Assembly (NCBI GenBank): GCA_964624645.1
Contig: CAZVAD010000002.1
Span: 1 to 64,000 of the forward strand
From: Mariniphaga sp964624645
Lineage (GTDB): Bacteria > Bacteroidota > Bacteroidia > Bacteroidales > Prolixibacteraceae
Direction: 5' to 3'
DNA: 64,000 bases
The translations under genes and the position numbers were made by a program. How positions within the stretch are numbered: position 1 is the first letter of the stretch; each line of letters opens with the position of its first letter. The notes beneath the pieces were generated by a model. It did not search any database, had not been told where the DNA came from, and saw only the letters and a list, made by a program, of their open reading frames with translations. Below, piece after piece: positions 35,958 through 45,183 of the stretch.

Positions 35958-37196
35958 ATGGAAAAAGTTGTTGAAAGATTTATTCGCTACGCAAAAGAAC
36001 ACACCACCTCTGATCCCGACAGCGTTTCGTTTCCAAGCACATACAGACAGGTTGCCTTTATGAAAAAGCTGGAAACCGAACTGAGGGAGATTGGTTTGCA
36101 CGAGGTTGAACTGAATAAAAACGGCTACCTGACAGCTACTGTTCCTGCCAATGCGCCGGGTGAAATTCCGGTCATCGGGTTTATTGCCCACGTGGATACC
36201 AGTCCCGATTTTTCCGGGGAAAACGTGCAGCCGCAAATTGTTGGAAATTACGACGGGAATACCATAAAACTGAAAAACGGAGTGGCCATTGACCCGGTGG
36301 AATTTCCCGAAATTTTGCAATACAAAGGGCAGGACATCATCACCGCCGACGGCACAACCCTGTTAGGCGCCGACGATAAAGCCGGCGTTGCAGAGATAGT
36401 TACCGCTGCCGAAACACTTCTGAAAACCAGCAGGATAAAGCACGGAAAAATACGGATTGCCTTCACGCCGGATGAAGAGATCGGGAAAGGCGCAGATAAG
36501 TTTGATGTGAAAAAATTCGGAGCCGATTTTGCCTATACCCTGGACGGCAGCGAAATCGGCGAACTGGAATTTGAAAACTTCAATGCCGCCGGCGCAAAAA
36601 TCACCATCCGGGGAAGAAGCGTCCATCCCGGCTATGCCAAAAACAAAATGGTCAATGCGGTGCTGGCGGCTCATAGAATAATTTCCATGCTCCCGTCCGT
36701 GCAGCGCCCGGAACACACTGAGGGATATGAGGGTTTCTTCCATGTGATGCACTTGAAAGGCAATGTGGAAGAGGCAGAAATCCGGCTGATTATCCGCGAC
36801 CACGATTTCGGCAAATTCGAAGAGATGAAAAAACGGATGCAGGAAATTGTCAGTTTTGTAAACCGGGAATACGGCTATGAAGTTGCCACGCTCGAAATGA
36901 GCGACCAATACTACAATATGCGCCGAAAAATCGAACCGGTCATGCACATTGTGGAACTGGCAAAAGAAGCCATGCGAAAAGCCGGCATTCCGCCAAAAAT
37001 CAGCGCTATCCGTGGCGGAACCGATGGCGCAAGGCTCTCCTACGAGGGACTTCCCTGCCCCAACATTTTTGCAGGCGGGCACAATTTTCACGGGCCTTAT
37101 GAATATATCCCCATCCCATCCATGCGAAAAGCCGTGGAAGTCATTCTGAATATTGCTGAACTTGCCGTGCCGGAAGAGATTCTTTCCAGAAAATAA
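35958..37196 (+). CDS. pepT: Peptidase T (tripeptide aminopeptidase)
   Basis: A 412-residue cytoplasmic M20B metallopeptidase that removes N-terminal residues from tripeptides. GFIAHVDTSPDFSG gives the first zinc ligand (HxD), TLLGADDKAGVAEI the bridging Asp, FTPDEEIGKGADKFD the catalytic Glu pair, YTLDGSEIGELEFE a further ligand, and AGGHNFHGPYEYIP the last His. Length is normal. Monocistronic by appearance. Confidence 0.95.
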   Translation: MEKVVERFIRYAKEHTTSDPDSVSFPSTYRQVAFMKKLETELREIGLHEVELNKNGYLTATVPANAPGEIPVIGFIAHVDTSPDFSGENVQPQIVGNYDGNTIKLKNGVAIDPVEFPEILQYKGQDIITADGTTLLGADDKAGVAEIVTAAETLLKTSRIKHGKIRIAFTPDEEIGKGADKFDVKKFGADFAYTLDGSEIGELEFENFNAAGAKITIRGRSVHPGYAKNKMVNAVLAAHRIISMLPSVQRPEHTEGYEGFFHVMHLKGNVEEAEIRLIIRDHDFGKFEEMKKRMQEIVSFVNREYGYEVATLEMSDQYYNMRRKIEPVMHIVELAKEAMRKAGIPPKISAIRGGTDGARLSYEGLPCPNIFAGGHNFHGPYEYIPIPSMRKAVEVILNIAELAVPEEILSRK

Positions 37197-37381
37197 ACTC
37201 CAGCGCTGCAAAGTCATCCGGTGAATTCCTGATGAAAGCCTGTACGGATTGGATGCGATATCCATAACTGCTGCAACATTCACCGGATAACTGAAATTTA
37301 TTTTTTCATTCAGACAGATTGAAAAGACAATTTTTTGGACTATTTTAGAAGTCTGATGTGAAAAATAGCAATGAGAAAAAC

Positions 37382-37555
37382 ATGTCTAAAAAATCAGTGA
37401 AAGCAGAGAAGCAACTTTTTGAATCCATTTATCAGTTAATTCTGACAAATCGGGAGCCGGTTGTTCGTATGGTCAACCAGGAACTTACCATGCTTTACCG
37501 GAACATTGGCAAACAGATGAAAGCGCTCCTGCCAAGTATTCCAAACCTTAATTAG
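37382..37555 (+). pseudogene. Remnant of a DUF1016 (YhcG-like) nuclease gene
   Basis: A 57-residue frame. QLFESIYQLILTNREPV followed by NQELTMLYRNIGKQ resembles the N-terminal DUF1016 helical domain of YhcG-type PD-(D/E)XK nucleases, which normally continue for about 350 residues with a C-terminal nuclease domain. Here a stop follows IPNLN and tilS begins 7 bp later, so the rest is missing. Judged a decayed fragment, though translation as a small protein cannot be excluded. A GTG 24 bp upstream is an alternative start. Confidence 0.6.
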
Positions 37556-37562
37556 ACACACC

Positions 37563-38888
37563 ATGTTTAACCGGTTTTTTGAAAATATCAGGCAAAAGCA
37601 GCTTTTTGAGCCGCAACACAAAGTGTTGCTTGCGGTGAGCGGCGGCATTGACAGTATGGTGATGCTGCAGCTTTTTGAAAAATCAAATTTTCAATACGGC
37701 GTGGTGCATTGCAACTTTCAGCTTCGCGGCGCCGATTCCGAAAAAGATGAGGAGTTTGTGAGGCAGCACGTTCTGGTGCACGGCATTCCGCTGTTCTGCA
37801 AGCGGTTTGAAACGGAGGAATATGCAGACTTAAACGGAATTTCAATTGAAATGGCTGCACGGGAGCTGCGCTATACCTATTTTGAGGAAATCCGCCGGGA
37901 AAATGACTATGATTTTATTGCCACCGCCCATCATCTGGATGATCTGCTGGAGACGTTTTTCCTGAACCTGTCGCGCAAAACCGGAATCCGCGGATTGACC
38001 GGCATCAAAGAAAAATCAGGAAACCTGATTCGCCCGATGCTGTTTGTAAACCGTCGGGAAATTGAAGAATACGCCCGCGAGAATTTCATCGCTTTTCGTG
38101 AAGACCGCACCAACAGCGAAGTGGTCTATCAGCGGAATTTTATCCGCAACCGGATTTTCCCGCTTTTTTTGTCCATGAATCCCGCTTTCAGTAACAACCT
38201 TCTGGAAACCATCCGCAATCTCCGCGATACGGAAGAGGTTTACTCTTTTTTCATTGAAAAAGAAGAAAATAAAGTTTTTTCACAGCGCGGGGATGAGGTT
38301 TCGGTGGAGATTAAAAAATTAATGCAATCGCCTTTCCCCGATATTTTGCTCTTTGAAATCCTTTCCTCCTTCAATTTCAACCCGAAAGTTTCCGGACAGG
38401 TTTTTCAAAGTCTTGAAAACCCGCCCGGCAGGCAATTTTTTTCCAAAAGCCACCGGTTGGTCAAAGACAGGGAATTTCTTTTCATCACACCCCTGTCCGA
38501 ACCGGAGAACCGTATTTTTTATATTGAAAAAAACGACCTGGAGCTGTTTGCCCCGCTGGACCTGGCAATTGAAAAAACCAATGCCGCGAATTTTCAGATC
38601 ACCAAGGATAAAAATGTTGCTTGCATTGATTCTGGCAAACTTGACTTTCCGCTGCTTATCCGGAAATGGCAGCAAGGCGATTACTTCAAGCCATTAGGCA
38701 TGAGCGGCTTTAAGAAAGTGAGCGATTTCCTCATCGATGAAAAAGTGCCGGTGCATCAAAAAGAGAAAGTCTGGCTGCTTTGCAGCGGCAGAAAGGTGGT
38801 CTGGATAATGGGCTACCGTCTGGATGAGCGGTTTAGAATTACACCGGAAACAAAAACGGTTTTGAAAATTGAAATTAAAAGCTTGTGA
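37563..38888 (+). CDS. tilS: tRNA(Ile)-lysidine synthase
   Basis: A 441-residue cytoplasmic enzyme that converts C34 of the CAU anticodon of tRNA-Ile to lysidine, making it read AUA. The PP-loop motif is LLAVSGGIDSMVMLQLF (residues ~22-38), with HCNFQLRGADSEKDEEFV, TAHHLDDLLETFFLNL and GIRGLTGI downstream. The C-terminal domain contains KWQQGDYFKPLGMSG, typical of the TilS tail. It is essential in most bacteria. Confidence 0.95.
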   Translation: MFNRFFENIRQKQLFEPQHKVLLAVSGGIDSMVMLQLFEKSNFQYGVVHCNFQLRGADSEKDEEFVRQHVLVHGIPLFCKRFETEEYADLNGISIEMAARELRYTYFEEIRRENDYDFIATAHHLDDLLETFFLNLSRKTGIRGLTGIKEKSGNLIRPMLFVNRREIEEYARENFIAFREDRTNSEVVYQRNFIRNRIFPLFLSMNPAFSNNLLETIRNLRDTEEVYSFFIEKEENKVFSQRGDEVSVEIKKLMQSPFPDILLFEILSSFNFNPKVSGQVFQSLENPPGRQFFSKSHRLVKDREFLFITPLSEPENRIFYIEKNDLELFAPLDLAIEKTNAANFQITKDKNVACIDSGKLDFPLLIRKWQQGDYFKPLGMSGFKKVSDFLIDEKVPVHQKEKVWLLCSGRKVVWIMGYRLDERFRITPETKTVLKIEIKSL

Positions 38889-39023
38889 TATACAAATAAA
38901 AACTTCACAATAACAGAATATTTTTTCCATAAATTTATTTTTCTTTAAACTTTCATATTGTTTTATGGTTTGTTAAGGTGTTGGAATTTAAAAAAATCAA
39001 AATATTTCAGGAAGTACCGTTTT

Positions 39024-39842
39024 ATGAAGCACGATTATATGAAAATTAGCCTCTTTTTGCTGATTTTTATTTTTAAAAATATTTCAATTTTTGGGCAATC
39101 TGTGATAAATCCGGCTGCAAAAGCCGATGATGTTGAGATTGGGATTGTTGAACATCTTGATGAATTTCTCCCGGAGGATATTTTGCTCATCAATGAGCAG
39201 GGGGAGCAGGTTTTGCTGGCGGACATCATTGACAAGCCCACCATCATCAATTTTGTATATTATCGCTGCCCGGGCATCTGCAGCCCGCTGATGGAGGCTG
39301 TTGCCGGAGTTATGAATAAGTCGGAGATGGTTGCCGGGAAAGAATATCAGGTGGTCACCATCAGTTTTGACCCGCGCGAAACCATAGATTTGGGTGTCCG
39401 GAAAAAGGAGAGCTACCTGCAGCTTCTTTCCGAAGAAAAAGCGGAAGAGGCAAAAGAGGGCTGGCTCTTTTTTGTGAGCGACAGCGCCAGCATTGCCAAA
39501 GCCACCAATGCAACCGGGTTCAAATACAAACGCACCGGCAATGATTTTTTACATGCCTCCTCGCTGACCGTGGTCAGCCCCGACGGAAAAATCACCCGCT
39601 ACCTGAACGGAATGTATTTTCTCCCTTTTGAATGGAAAATGGCAATTGTTGAAGCCTCGAAGGGAATTTCCGGACCAACGCTGAATAAAGTTTTGCGGTT
39701 CTGCTATACCTACGATCCGGTTGGGCAGGGATATGTGCTGAATATTACAAAGTTAGGCGGTATTATCATCCTGTTTTTTGCGACAGTCCTGCTGCTGGTT
39801 CTTATTTTAAAACCTCGAAAAGTGAAAAGTACAACAACATAA
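39024..39842 (+). CDS. SCO1/SenC-type copper chaperone for cytochrome oxidase
   Basis: A 272-residue membrane-anchored thioredoxin-fold protein that delivers copper to the CuA site of oxidase subunit II. The CxxxC motif is YYRCPGICSPL and the conserved His is in FLHASSL. A signal sequence sits at the N-terminus and a hydrophobic segment (IIILFFATVLLLVLIL) near the C-terminus. The ATG at 39024 is preferred; 39039 is an alternative. First gene of the oxidase operon; coxI follows after 4 bp. Confidence 0.9.
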   Translation: MKHDYMKISLFLLIFIFKNISIFGQSVINPAAKADDVEIGIVEHLDEFLPEDILLINEQGEQVLLADIIDKPTIINFVYYRCPGICSPLMEAVAGVMNKSEMVAGKEYQVVTISFDPRETIDLGVRKKESYLQLLSEEKAEEAKEGWLFFVSDSASIAKATNATGFKYKRTGNDFLHASSLTVVSPDGKITRYLNGMYFLPFEWKMAIVEASKGISGPTLNKVLRFCYTYDPVGQGYVLNITKLGGIIILFFATVLLLVLILKPRKVKSTTT

Positions 39843-39846
39843 TTAA

Positions 39847-41457
39847 ATGTATTCTGCCAAGATTATGAATGAAGCAAATTATTTAAAATATCAGGGAAGA
39901 TTCAAAGGTTTTTTAGGGTGGATTTTCTCAACGGATCACAAGCGGATCGGGCTCCTGTATCTTTATTCCATGGCTACCATGTTTTCTGTGGGATTGCTGC
40001 TCGGGCTTGCCATGAAACTTGAACTGATTGCCCCCGGAAAAACAATCATGGATGCTCAGACCTACAACGCAACCTTCACGGTTCACGGGGTAATCATGAT
40101 TTTCATGGTGGTAGTTCCCGGGTTGCCCGCTGTGTTTGGAAACTTCTTGCTGCCGCTGATGATTGGCGCAAAGGATGTAGCTTTCCCGAAACTTAACCTG
40201 TTTTCGTGGTGGCTCTACGTTACCGGTGTTTTTTTAGTGCTTTCAGCGCTGCTTTTTGGCCCGGGAACCCCGGATACCGGATGGACATTCTATGCGCCCT
40301 ATAGTTTTAAAACAGGCACAAATCTGCTTCCGGCAATTTTCGGCGCTTTCGTTCTGGGGTTTTCGTCTATTCTGACCGGGCTGAACTTTTTGGTTACTAT
40401 CCACCGGATGCGCTGCCCCGGCATGAAATGGACCAAAATGCCCCTGTTTGTCTGGACGCTGTACGGAACGGCATGGATTCAGTTGCTGGCAACGCCGGTG
40501 ATTGGAATCACATTGGTTCTGGTTGCGCTGGAACGGATTTTCGGCGTAGGCATTTTTGATCCTGCTTTAGGCGGCGACCCGATTCTGTATCAACACCTGT
40601 TCTGGATTTATTCTCACCCGGCAGTATATATTATGATTCTCCCGGCAATGGGAGCCATTTCGGAAATCATACCCACATTTGCCCAAAAGCATATTTTCGG
40701 CTATAAGGCAATCATTGCCTCCACCATGTCCATTGCATTTTTGGGTTACCTCGTGTGGGGGCACCACATGTTTACGGCGGGCATGAGCGGAACGGCGCAA
40801 TATGCCTTTTCCCTGCTGACATTTCTGGTAGCCATCCCCAGTGCTATAAAGGTATTCAACTGGATTTCAACCATGTATAAAGGCTCCATCAATATGGAGA
40901 CGCCATTTTACTGGGCGGCATCGTTTGTTTTTGTGTTTATGATTGGCGGACTGAGCGGACTGGTGCTTGGCGCGCTGGCAACCAATATCTATGTGCATGA
41001 CACCGCTTTTGTGGTTGCTCATTTTCACTATATCGTATTTGGCGGCACCGGCTTTGCATTTTTTGCAGCAATACACTACTGGTTTCCAAAAATTTTCGGC
41101 AGAATGTATGATAGGGGATGGGCAAATACCGGATGGCTAATTTTTTTCATCGGATTTTTAACACTCTATTCCCCGATGTTCTATCTTGGAATGATGGGAA
41201 TGCCCCGGCGTTATTATGATTACCTTCAGGAGTTTCACAGCGGAAATATCTTAAGCACTATGGGCTCATGGATTCTTGCCACCGGATTTCTGATTATCAT
41301 TGCAAATCTGATACGCTCGGCAAGAAAGGGTACGCCGGCTGAACCGAACCCCTGGAACGGAACAACATTAGAGTGGTCTGTTTCATCGCCTCCGCCGGTT
41401 GAGAATTTTGATGTGATTCCTGAAATCAAAGAGAACGAAAGACCTTACAACTATTAA
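39847..41457 (+). CDS. ctaD: Cytochrome c oxidase subunit I, A2-type
   Basis: A 536-residue, 12-helix heme-copper oxidase subunit that reduces O2 in the inner membrane. Low-spin heme ligand His80 is in TVHGVIMIF, the CuB site has IYSHPAVY (His257, cross-linked Tyr261) and WGHHMF (His306-307), and VAHFHYIVFGG supplies the final heme ligands. Asp110 at the D-channel entrance is present, but the Glu of A1 enzymes (HPEVY) is replaced, giving the YSHPxV motif that defines the A2 subfamily. A second ATG at 39865 is a possible start. Part of the SCO1-I-III-IV-II-ctaB operon. Confidence 0.95.
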   Translation: MYSAKIMNEANYLKYQGRFKGFLGWIFSTDHKRIGLLYLYSMATMFSVGLLLGLAMKLELIAPGKTIMDAQTYNATFTVHGVIMIFMVVVPGLPAVFGNFLLPLMIGAKDVAFPKLNLFSWWLYVTGVFLVLSALLFGPGTPDTGWTFYAPYSFKTGTNLLPAIFGAFVLGFSSILTGLNFLVTIHRMRCPGMKWTKMPLFVWTLYGTAWIQLLATPVIGITLVLVALERIFGVGIFDPALGGDPILYQHLFWIYSHPAVYIMILPAMGAISEIIPTFAQKHIFGYKAIIASTMSIAFLGYLVWGHHMFTAGMSGTAQYAFSLLTFLVAIPSAIKVFNWISTMYKGSINMETPFYWAASFVFVFMIGGLSGLVLGALATNIYVHDTAFVVAHFHYIVFGGTGFAFFAAIHYWFPKIFGRMYDRGWANTGWLIFFIGFLTLYSPMFYLGMMGMPRRYYDYLQEFHSGNILSTMGSWILATGFLIIIANLIRSARKGTPAEPNPWNGTTLEWSVSSPPPVENFDVIPEIKENERPYNY

Positions 41458-41469
41458 AACAATAATGCT

Positions 41470-42087
41470 ATGGAACAGTCAAAACACATGGTTGATCACT
41501 ATGATCCTGAAGCTTCCAAAATAGGGATGTGGTTGCTTATTTTCACAGAACTGCTCCTGTTTGGCGTCCTTTTCGTGATTTATGCTGTTTACCGCTACCT
41601 GAACCACGATGCATTTCAGTTAGCAGCCGAAGAGCTTAACACTTTTGTCGGCGCCATCAATACCGTTATTTTGCTGCTGAGCAGTATGACCATTGCCATG
41701 TCCACCACGGCGCTCCAGAAAAGAGACAAATCCCTGACTCTGATGCTGGCAGGAATTACCATTGTATTGGGTCTGATTTTTCTGGTAAACAAATATGTTG
41801 AATGGGGCGGAAAGTTTGCCCATGGAATTTTTCCGGGCTCTGAATATTTAACAGAAACACTGAGCCAGGGAGAAGTGCTGTTTTTCGGGCTTTACTTTGT
41901 GATGACCGGGCTGCACGTTCTGCATGTGATTATCGGAATTGTGTTTATTTCCATCGTGATGTGGAGGGTTGCCAAGGGAAAAGTTCATGCCGGGCGCGCC
42001 GCATTGCTGGAAAACTCCGGTCTGTACTGGCATCTGGTGGACATTATCTGGATCTTTCTGTTCCCGTTATTTTATCTTATCAACTAA
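41470..42087 (+). CDS. ctaE: Cytochrome c oxidase subunit III
   Basis: A 205-residue inner-membrane protein with five predicted helices, the short form without the first two helices of the mitochondrial subunit. KIGMWLLIFTELLLFGVLF, the YVEWGGKFAHGIFPGS loop, FFGLYFVMTGLHVLHVIIG and YWHLVDIIWIFLFPLFYL are the family signatures. It starts 12 bp after coxI. Confidence 0.93.
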   Translation: MEQSKHMVDHYDPEASKIGMWLLIFTELLLFGVLFVIYAVYRYLNHDAFQLAAEELNTFVGAINTVILLLSSMTIAMSTTALQKRDKSLTLMLAGITIVLGLIFLVNKYVEWGGKFAHGIFPGSEYLTETLSQGEVLFFGLYFVMTGLHVLHVIIGIVFISIVMWRVAKGKVHAGRAALLENSGLYWHLVDIIWIFLFPLFYLIN

Positions 42088-42099
42088 AAAATTCATGCA

Positions 42100-42384
42100 A
42101 TGGAAAAGAAAAAACCTTATATCATCCCCTACCGGCTCTACTCAAATGTTTTGCTGACCCTGCTGGCGTTGACCTTTTTTTCAGTGGCCATAACTTTGAT
42201 TGATCTGGGAAATGTTTCTGTTGTCGTAGCGCTGATTATTGCATCGGTCAAGACATTTTTTGTTTTAAAGTATTTCATGCACCTGAAATATGACAAACCC
42301 TATATAGTGATAATGGTAGTTTTTGTTTTCTCCATTATTCTTGTCACAATAGTTATTACCTTTTTAGATTACTTGTACAGATAA
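42100..42384 (+). CDS. Cytochrome c oxidase subunit IV-like protein
   Basis: A 94-residue inner-membrane protein with three hydrophobic segments and the motif ASVKTFFVLKYFMHLKYDK, characteristic of prokaryotic caa3/bo3 subunit IV, an assembly or stabilising subunit. It lies 12 bp after subunit III and 6 bp before subunit II. Confidence 0.88.
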   Translation: MEKKKPYIIPYRLYSNVLLTLLALTFFSVAITLIDLGNVSVVVALIIASVKTFFVLKYFMHLKYDKPYIVIMVVFVFSIILVTIVITFLDYLYR

Positions 42385-42390
42385 ATAAAC

Positions 42391-43338
42391 ATGTATAGCT
42401 CGGAAATTACTCAGGCATCCAATTTTGTAAAAGGGGTTGACACCGCTTTTTACGTCATTCTCGGAATATCATTCTTTTTCCTCATTGCGCTGACGGTGAT
42501 AATGCTGGTGTTCATCTATAAGTATAACCGGAAAAGAAATCCGAAACCCACCCAGTTTGAAGGAAGCACAAAGCTCGAAATCATCTGGACGGTTATTCCG
42601 CTGATACTGACGGTGTTCATGTTCTACTACGGATGGGCAGGCTGGAAACCCATGCTCAAAGCGCCGGATGGTGCCATGGAAGTTACCGTTTACGGCCGGA
42701 TGTGGAACTTTATGTTTGAATACGAAAACGGAAAACGCGCAGATACGCTCTATCTGCCAAAGGATAAGCCGGTCAAACTGAATCTTGTTGCCATGGATGT
42801 CATCCACAGCCTCTATATTCCGGCTTTTCGCGTGAAGCAGGACATGGTACCCGGAAAGGAGAATAATTTCATGTGGTTTGAGCCGCAGCAAACCGGCACT
42901 TATGAGTTGTATTGCGCTGAATACTGCGGATTGCAGCATTCCTACATGTATTCCTATGTGAAAGTGATGGAAGACTCTGTTTTTCAATCCTGGATGGCCG
43001 ACACCACATTAGTTGCCGCTGCTTCCGATATTGAGTCGGCTTCCGCAACCGGAAGACGCATTTTGCAAAACATCGGATGTTTTGCCTGCCACTCCATTGA
43101 CGGGTCAAAACTGGTAGGCCCCTCGTTTAAAGGAATCTGGGGAGAGACGGTCAAAGTTACCACAGGCACCGAAAAAAGGGAGCTGGTGGTGGATGAAGAG
43201 TATATCCGGCGCTCAATTTATGAACCAAATGCTGATGTGGTTGAGGGATATGCCCGCGGTTTGATGCTTTCCTATGAAGGGCAGCTCACCGACGAGGACA
43301 TAGACTACATCATTGACTACATCAAAACGCTGAATTAG
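42391..43338 (+). CDS. ctaC: Cytochrome c oxidase subunit II with fused cytochrome c domain
   Basis: A 315-residue subunit with two N-terminal helices (~20-43 and 65-82), the CuA cupredoxin domain (His139, Cys175, Glu177, Cys179, His183 and Met186 in CAEYCGLQHSYM) and a C-terminal class I cytochrome c with the heme motif CFACH (Cys230-His234) and likely axial Met292. The fusion makes this a caa3-type oxidase that can take electrons from a soluble cytochrome or directly from a quinol-oxidising complex. No cleavable signal is obvious. The stop TAG is in the same frame as the next gene. Confidence 0.95.
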   Translation: MYSSEITQASNFVKGVDTAFYVILGISFFFLIALTVIMLVFIYKYNRKRNPKPTQFEGSTKLEIIWTVIPLILTVFMFYYGWAGWKPMLKAPDGAMEVTVYGRMWNFMFEYENGKRADTLYLPKDKPVKLNLVAMDVIHSLYIPAFRVKQDMVPGKENNFMWFEPQQTGTYELYCAEYCGLQHSYMYSYVKVMEDSVFQSWMADTTLVAAASDIESASATGRRILQNIGCFACHSIDGSKLVGPSFKGIWGETVKVTTGTEKRELVVDEEYIRRSIYEPNADVVEGYARGLMLSYEGQLTDEDIDYIIDYIKTLN

Positions 43339-43344
43339 CACGGT

Positions 43345-44202
43345 TTGAAGCAATTCCTGAAAGTTTTAACGGAATTGGGCAAAGTGCGTATCTCTTTGCC
43401 CGTTACACTCTCTGCACTGGCAGGCTACGTCCTGTTTTCAGGACAGATGGATGCCCGCGGGTTATTCATGGCTTTGGGTGTTTTTTTCATGTCATGCGGT
43501 TCGGGAGCGCTCAACCACTGGCAGGAAAGGCACACCGACCGGCTCATGCCACGGACAAAATCACGCCCGATTCCATCGGGCAGAATCACCTCAACACAGG
43601 GATTTCTAATTGTTTTGGGATATGTCAGCCTCGGTTCGGCTATTCTGATTCTGACAAACCCACCCATTGCACTGGCGCTGAGCTGGGCTACCCTGTTTTT
43701 TTACAATCTGGTTTATACGCCGCTGAAAAAGGTTACGGCGTTTGCGGTGATTCCCGGGTCAATGGTGGGGTCGCTTCCGCCGATTGTCGGCTGGACTGCT
43801 GCAGGAGGAGATATGTTTTCACAGGCGATACTTGTGGTTGCCGCCTTCTTTTTTATCGGACAAATTCCGCATTTCTGGTTGTTGCTCCTGCTTTTTGGCA
43901 ATCAGTATAAACTGGCGGGATTGCCAAGCCTCACCGATATTTTTTCGGAAACACAGTTAAAAAGAATCACTTTCGCCTGGATACTGACGACGGTGGCTTC
44001 CGCATTGCTGGTGCTGTTTTTTGTCATTTCCCGGCCGGCGCTGTTCCTGATGCTTGCTTCCTACATTATTTTCCTGATGGCGTTCCTCACCCGTTCGGTC
44101 TTTTCTAAGGAGCAGTTTAAAGCTTTGCCCGCCTTCCATTTCCTCAATTTTCTCTACCTCTTCATGATGCTTTTCCTGATTGCGGAGGGGCTGCTCCGTT
44201 AG
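43345..44202 (+). CDS. ctaB: Protoheme IX farnesyltransferase (heme O synthase), TTG start
   Basis: A 285-residue polyprenyltransferase that makes heme O from heme B, the first step toward heme A. The UbiA-family Asp motif is seen as NHWQERHTDRLMPRTKSRP, with about eight membrane helices. The frame begins TAG-CAC-GGT-TTG right after subunit II, and the next ATG is inside the first helix, so the TTG at 43345 is the likely start. Heme A synthase (ctaA) is not in the window. Last gene of the oxidase operon. Confidence 0.9.
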   Translation: MKQFLKVLTELGKVRISLPVTLSALAGYVLFSGQMDARGLFMALGVFFMSCGSGALNHWQERHTDRLMPRTKSRPIPSGRITSTQGFLIVLGYVSLGSAILILTNPPIALALSWATLFFYNLVYTPLKKVTAFAVIPGSMVGSLPPIVGWTAAGGDMFSQAILVVAAFFFIGQIPHFWLLLLLFGNQYKLAGLPSLTDIFSETQLKRITFAWILTTVASALLVLFFVISRPALFLMLASYIIFLMAFLTRSVFSKEQFKALPAFHFLNFLYLFMMLFLIAEGLLR

Positions 44203-44212
44203 CCTGACGGAG
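44194..44212. terminator. Weak hairpin at the end of the oxidase operon
   Basis: A 6-bp stem CTCCGT/ACGGAG with a 7-nt loop that contains the ctaB stop codon; an outer GCTG/CAGC pair extends it with a bulge. It lies between convergent genes, with no strong T run. Confidence 0.3.
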
Positions 44213-44241
44213 AACAGCAATTTAACAGGCTGAAGACCAGA

Positions 44242-45183
44242 TCACCTCGCCGGTTTTTTGGTCCGGAGATAAAGCCAGTCGCCGGGAACAGGATGTTCTC
44301 CCGGTTTCATGCGGTTTCTCCTGTACAGCGGCTTCAGTTTGAGGCCATGCATTTGTGAAATAAAGTGCATGGTTTCGCCTTCTGAAACCCGGTGGTAATC
44401 CGTCCCTTTCGGAGCTTTCTTCCTTTTTGATTCCAGATAAACCACTTCATTGGGCTGCGGACGATAACCTGCCGGCTGGTCGTTAAAATTGTACAACTCC
44501 CAGGGTTCCAGCGCAAATGACTGTGCAAGAATTTCATAGGTGTCTCCTGCTTTGGCAACTGCCGCTCTGAGGTTATTGACTTTTATGGTTGTTCTGGCAA
44601 AAAACGGATCGACAGTCATTTTGCCCGACATGTTGCTGTTTATCTGTGTTTTTGTGGAATTCACCAGCATCGGACTGAGCGTCTGCTTGGTATCCAGCAG
44701 ATAGAGCTGATTTTCCTCAATGATTTTTATCAGCGACTTGGCATAATGCCTTGCCGTGGCATAACCGGCTTCTTTGAGGCCTTCTGCCCAGCTTTTGTAA
44801 TCGTTGGGCGAATAGGTGAAAAGAAACGCATAGCGCGGATTGCCCATTAAAAAGTTGCTGTGGTCAATGTAGGAATCTTCCACTGTCCGGTATTTTCGAA
44901 AACATTCGTTGGGCTCGTCGTCATTGTGGTAAACTTTCTGGCCGGTCCAGTTGCTTTTGCATTTGATGCCGAAATGGTTGTTTGATTTCAGGGCAAGCTG
45001 GCTGTTTCCGTTGCCTGACTCAAGCAGCGCCTGCGCCATTTTTATGCTGGCAGGAATCCCGCTGCGCCCCATCTCCTCAATGGCAAGAATCTGGTATCTC
45101 AGAATATATTGTTCTCTGGATATTTGTGCCTGAGCAGCAGCTATCAAAAAAATGAAAAAGAATATTGGAATACCATGTTTCAT
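44242..45183 (-). CDS. Exported GH73 glucosaminidase with LysM-like tail
   Basis: A 313-residue peptidoglycan hydrolase with a signal peptide ending at AQA-QI. The glucosaminidase domain (~25-160) has IPASIKMAQALLESGNG (catalytic Glu) and NNHFGIKC, then YRTVEDSYIDHSNFL and YATARHYAKSLIKIIEE as in FlgJ-like GH73 enzymes. Two degenerate LysM-like modules follow (~200-310). It should cleave the glycan strand of the cell wall in the periplasm. Confidence 0.9.
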   Translation of the reverse strand: MKHGIPIFFFIFLIAAAQAQISREQYILRYQILAIEEMGRSGIPASIKMAQALLESGNGNSQLALKSNNHFGIKCKSNWTGQKVYHNDDEPNECFRKYRTVEDSYIDHSNFLMGNPRYAFLFTYSPNDYKSWAEGLKEAGYATARHYAKSLIKIIEENQLYLLDTKQTLSPMLVNSTKTQINSNMSGKMTVDPFFARTTIKVNNLRAAVAKAGDTYEILAQSFALEPWELYNFNDQPAGYRPQPNEVVYLESKRKKAPKGTDYHRVSEGETMHFISQMHGLKLKPLYRRNRMKPGEHPVPGDWLYLRTKKPAR

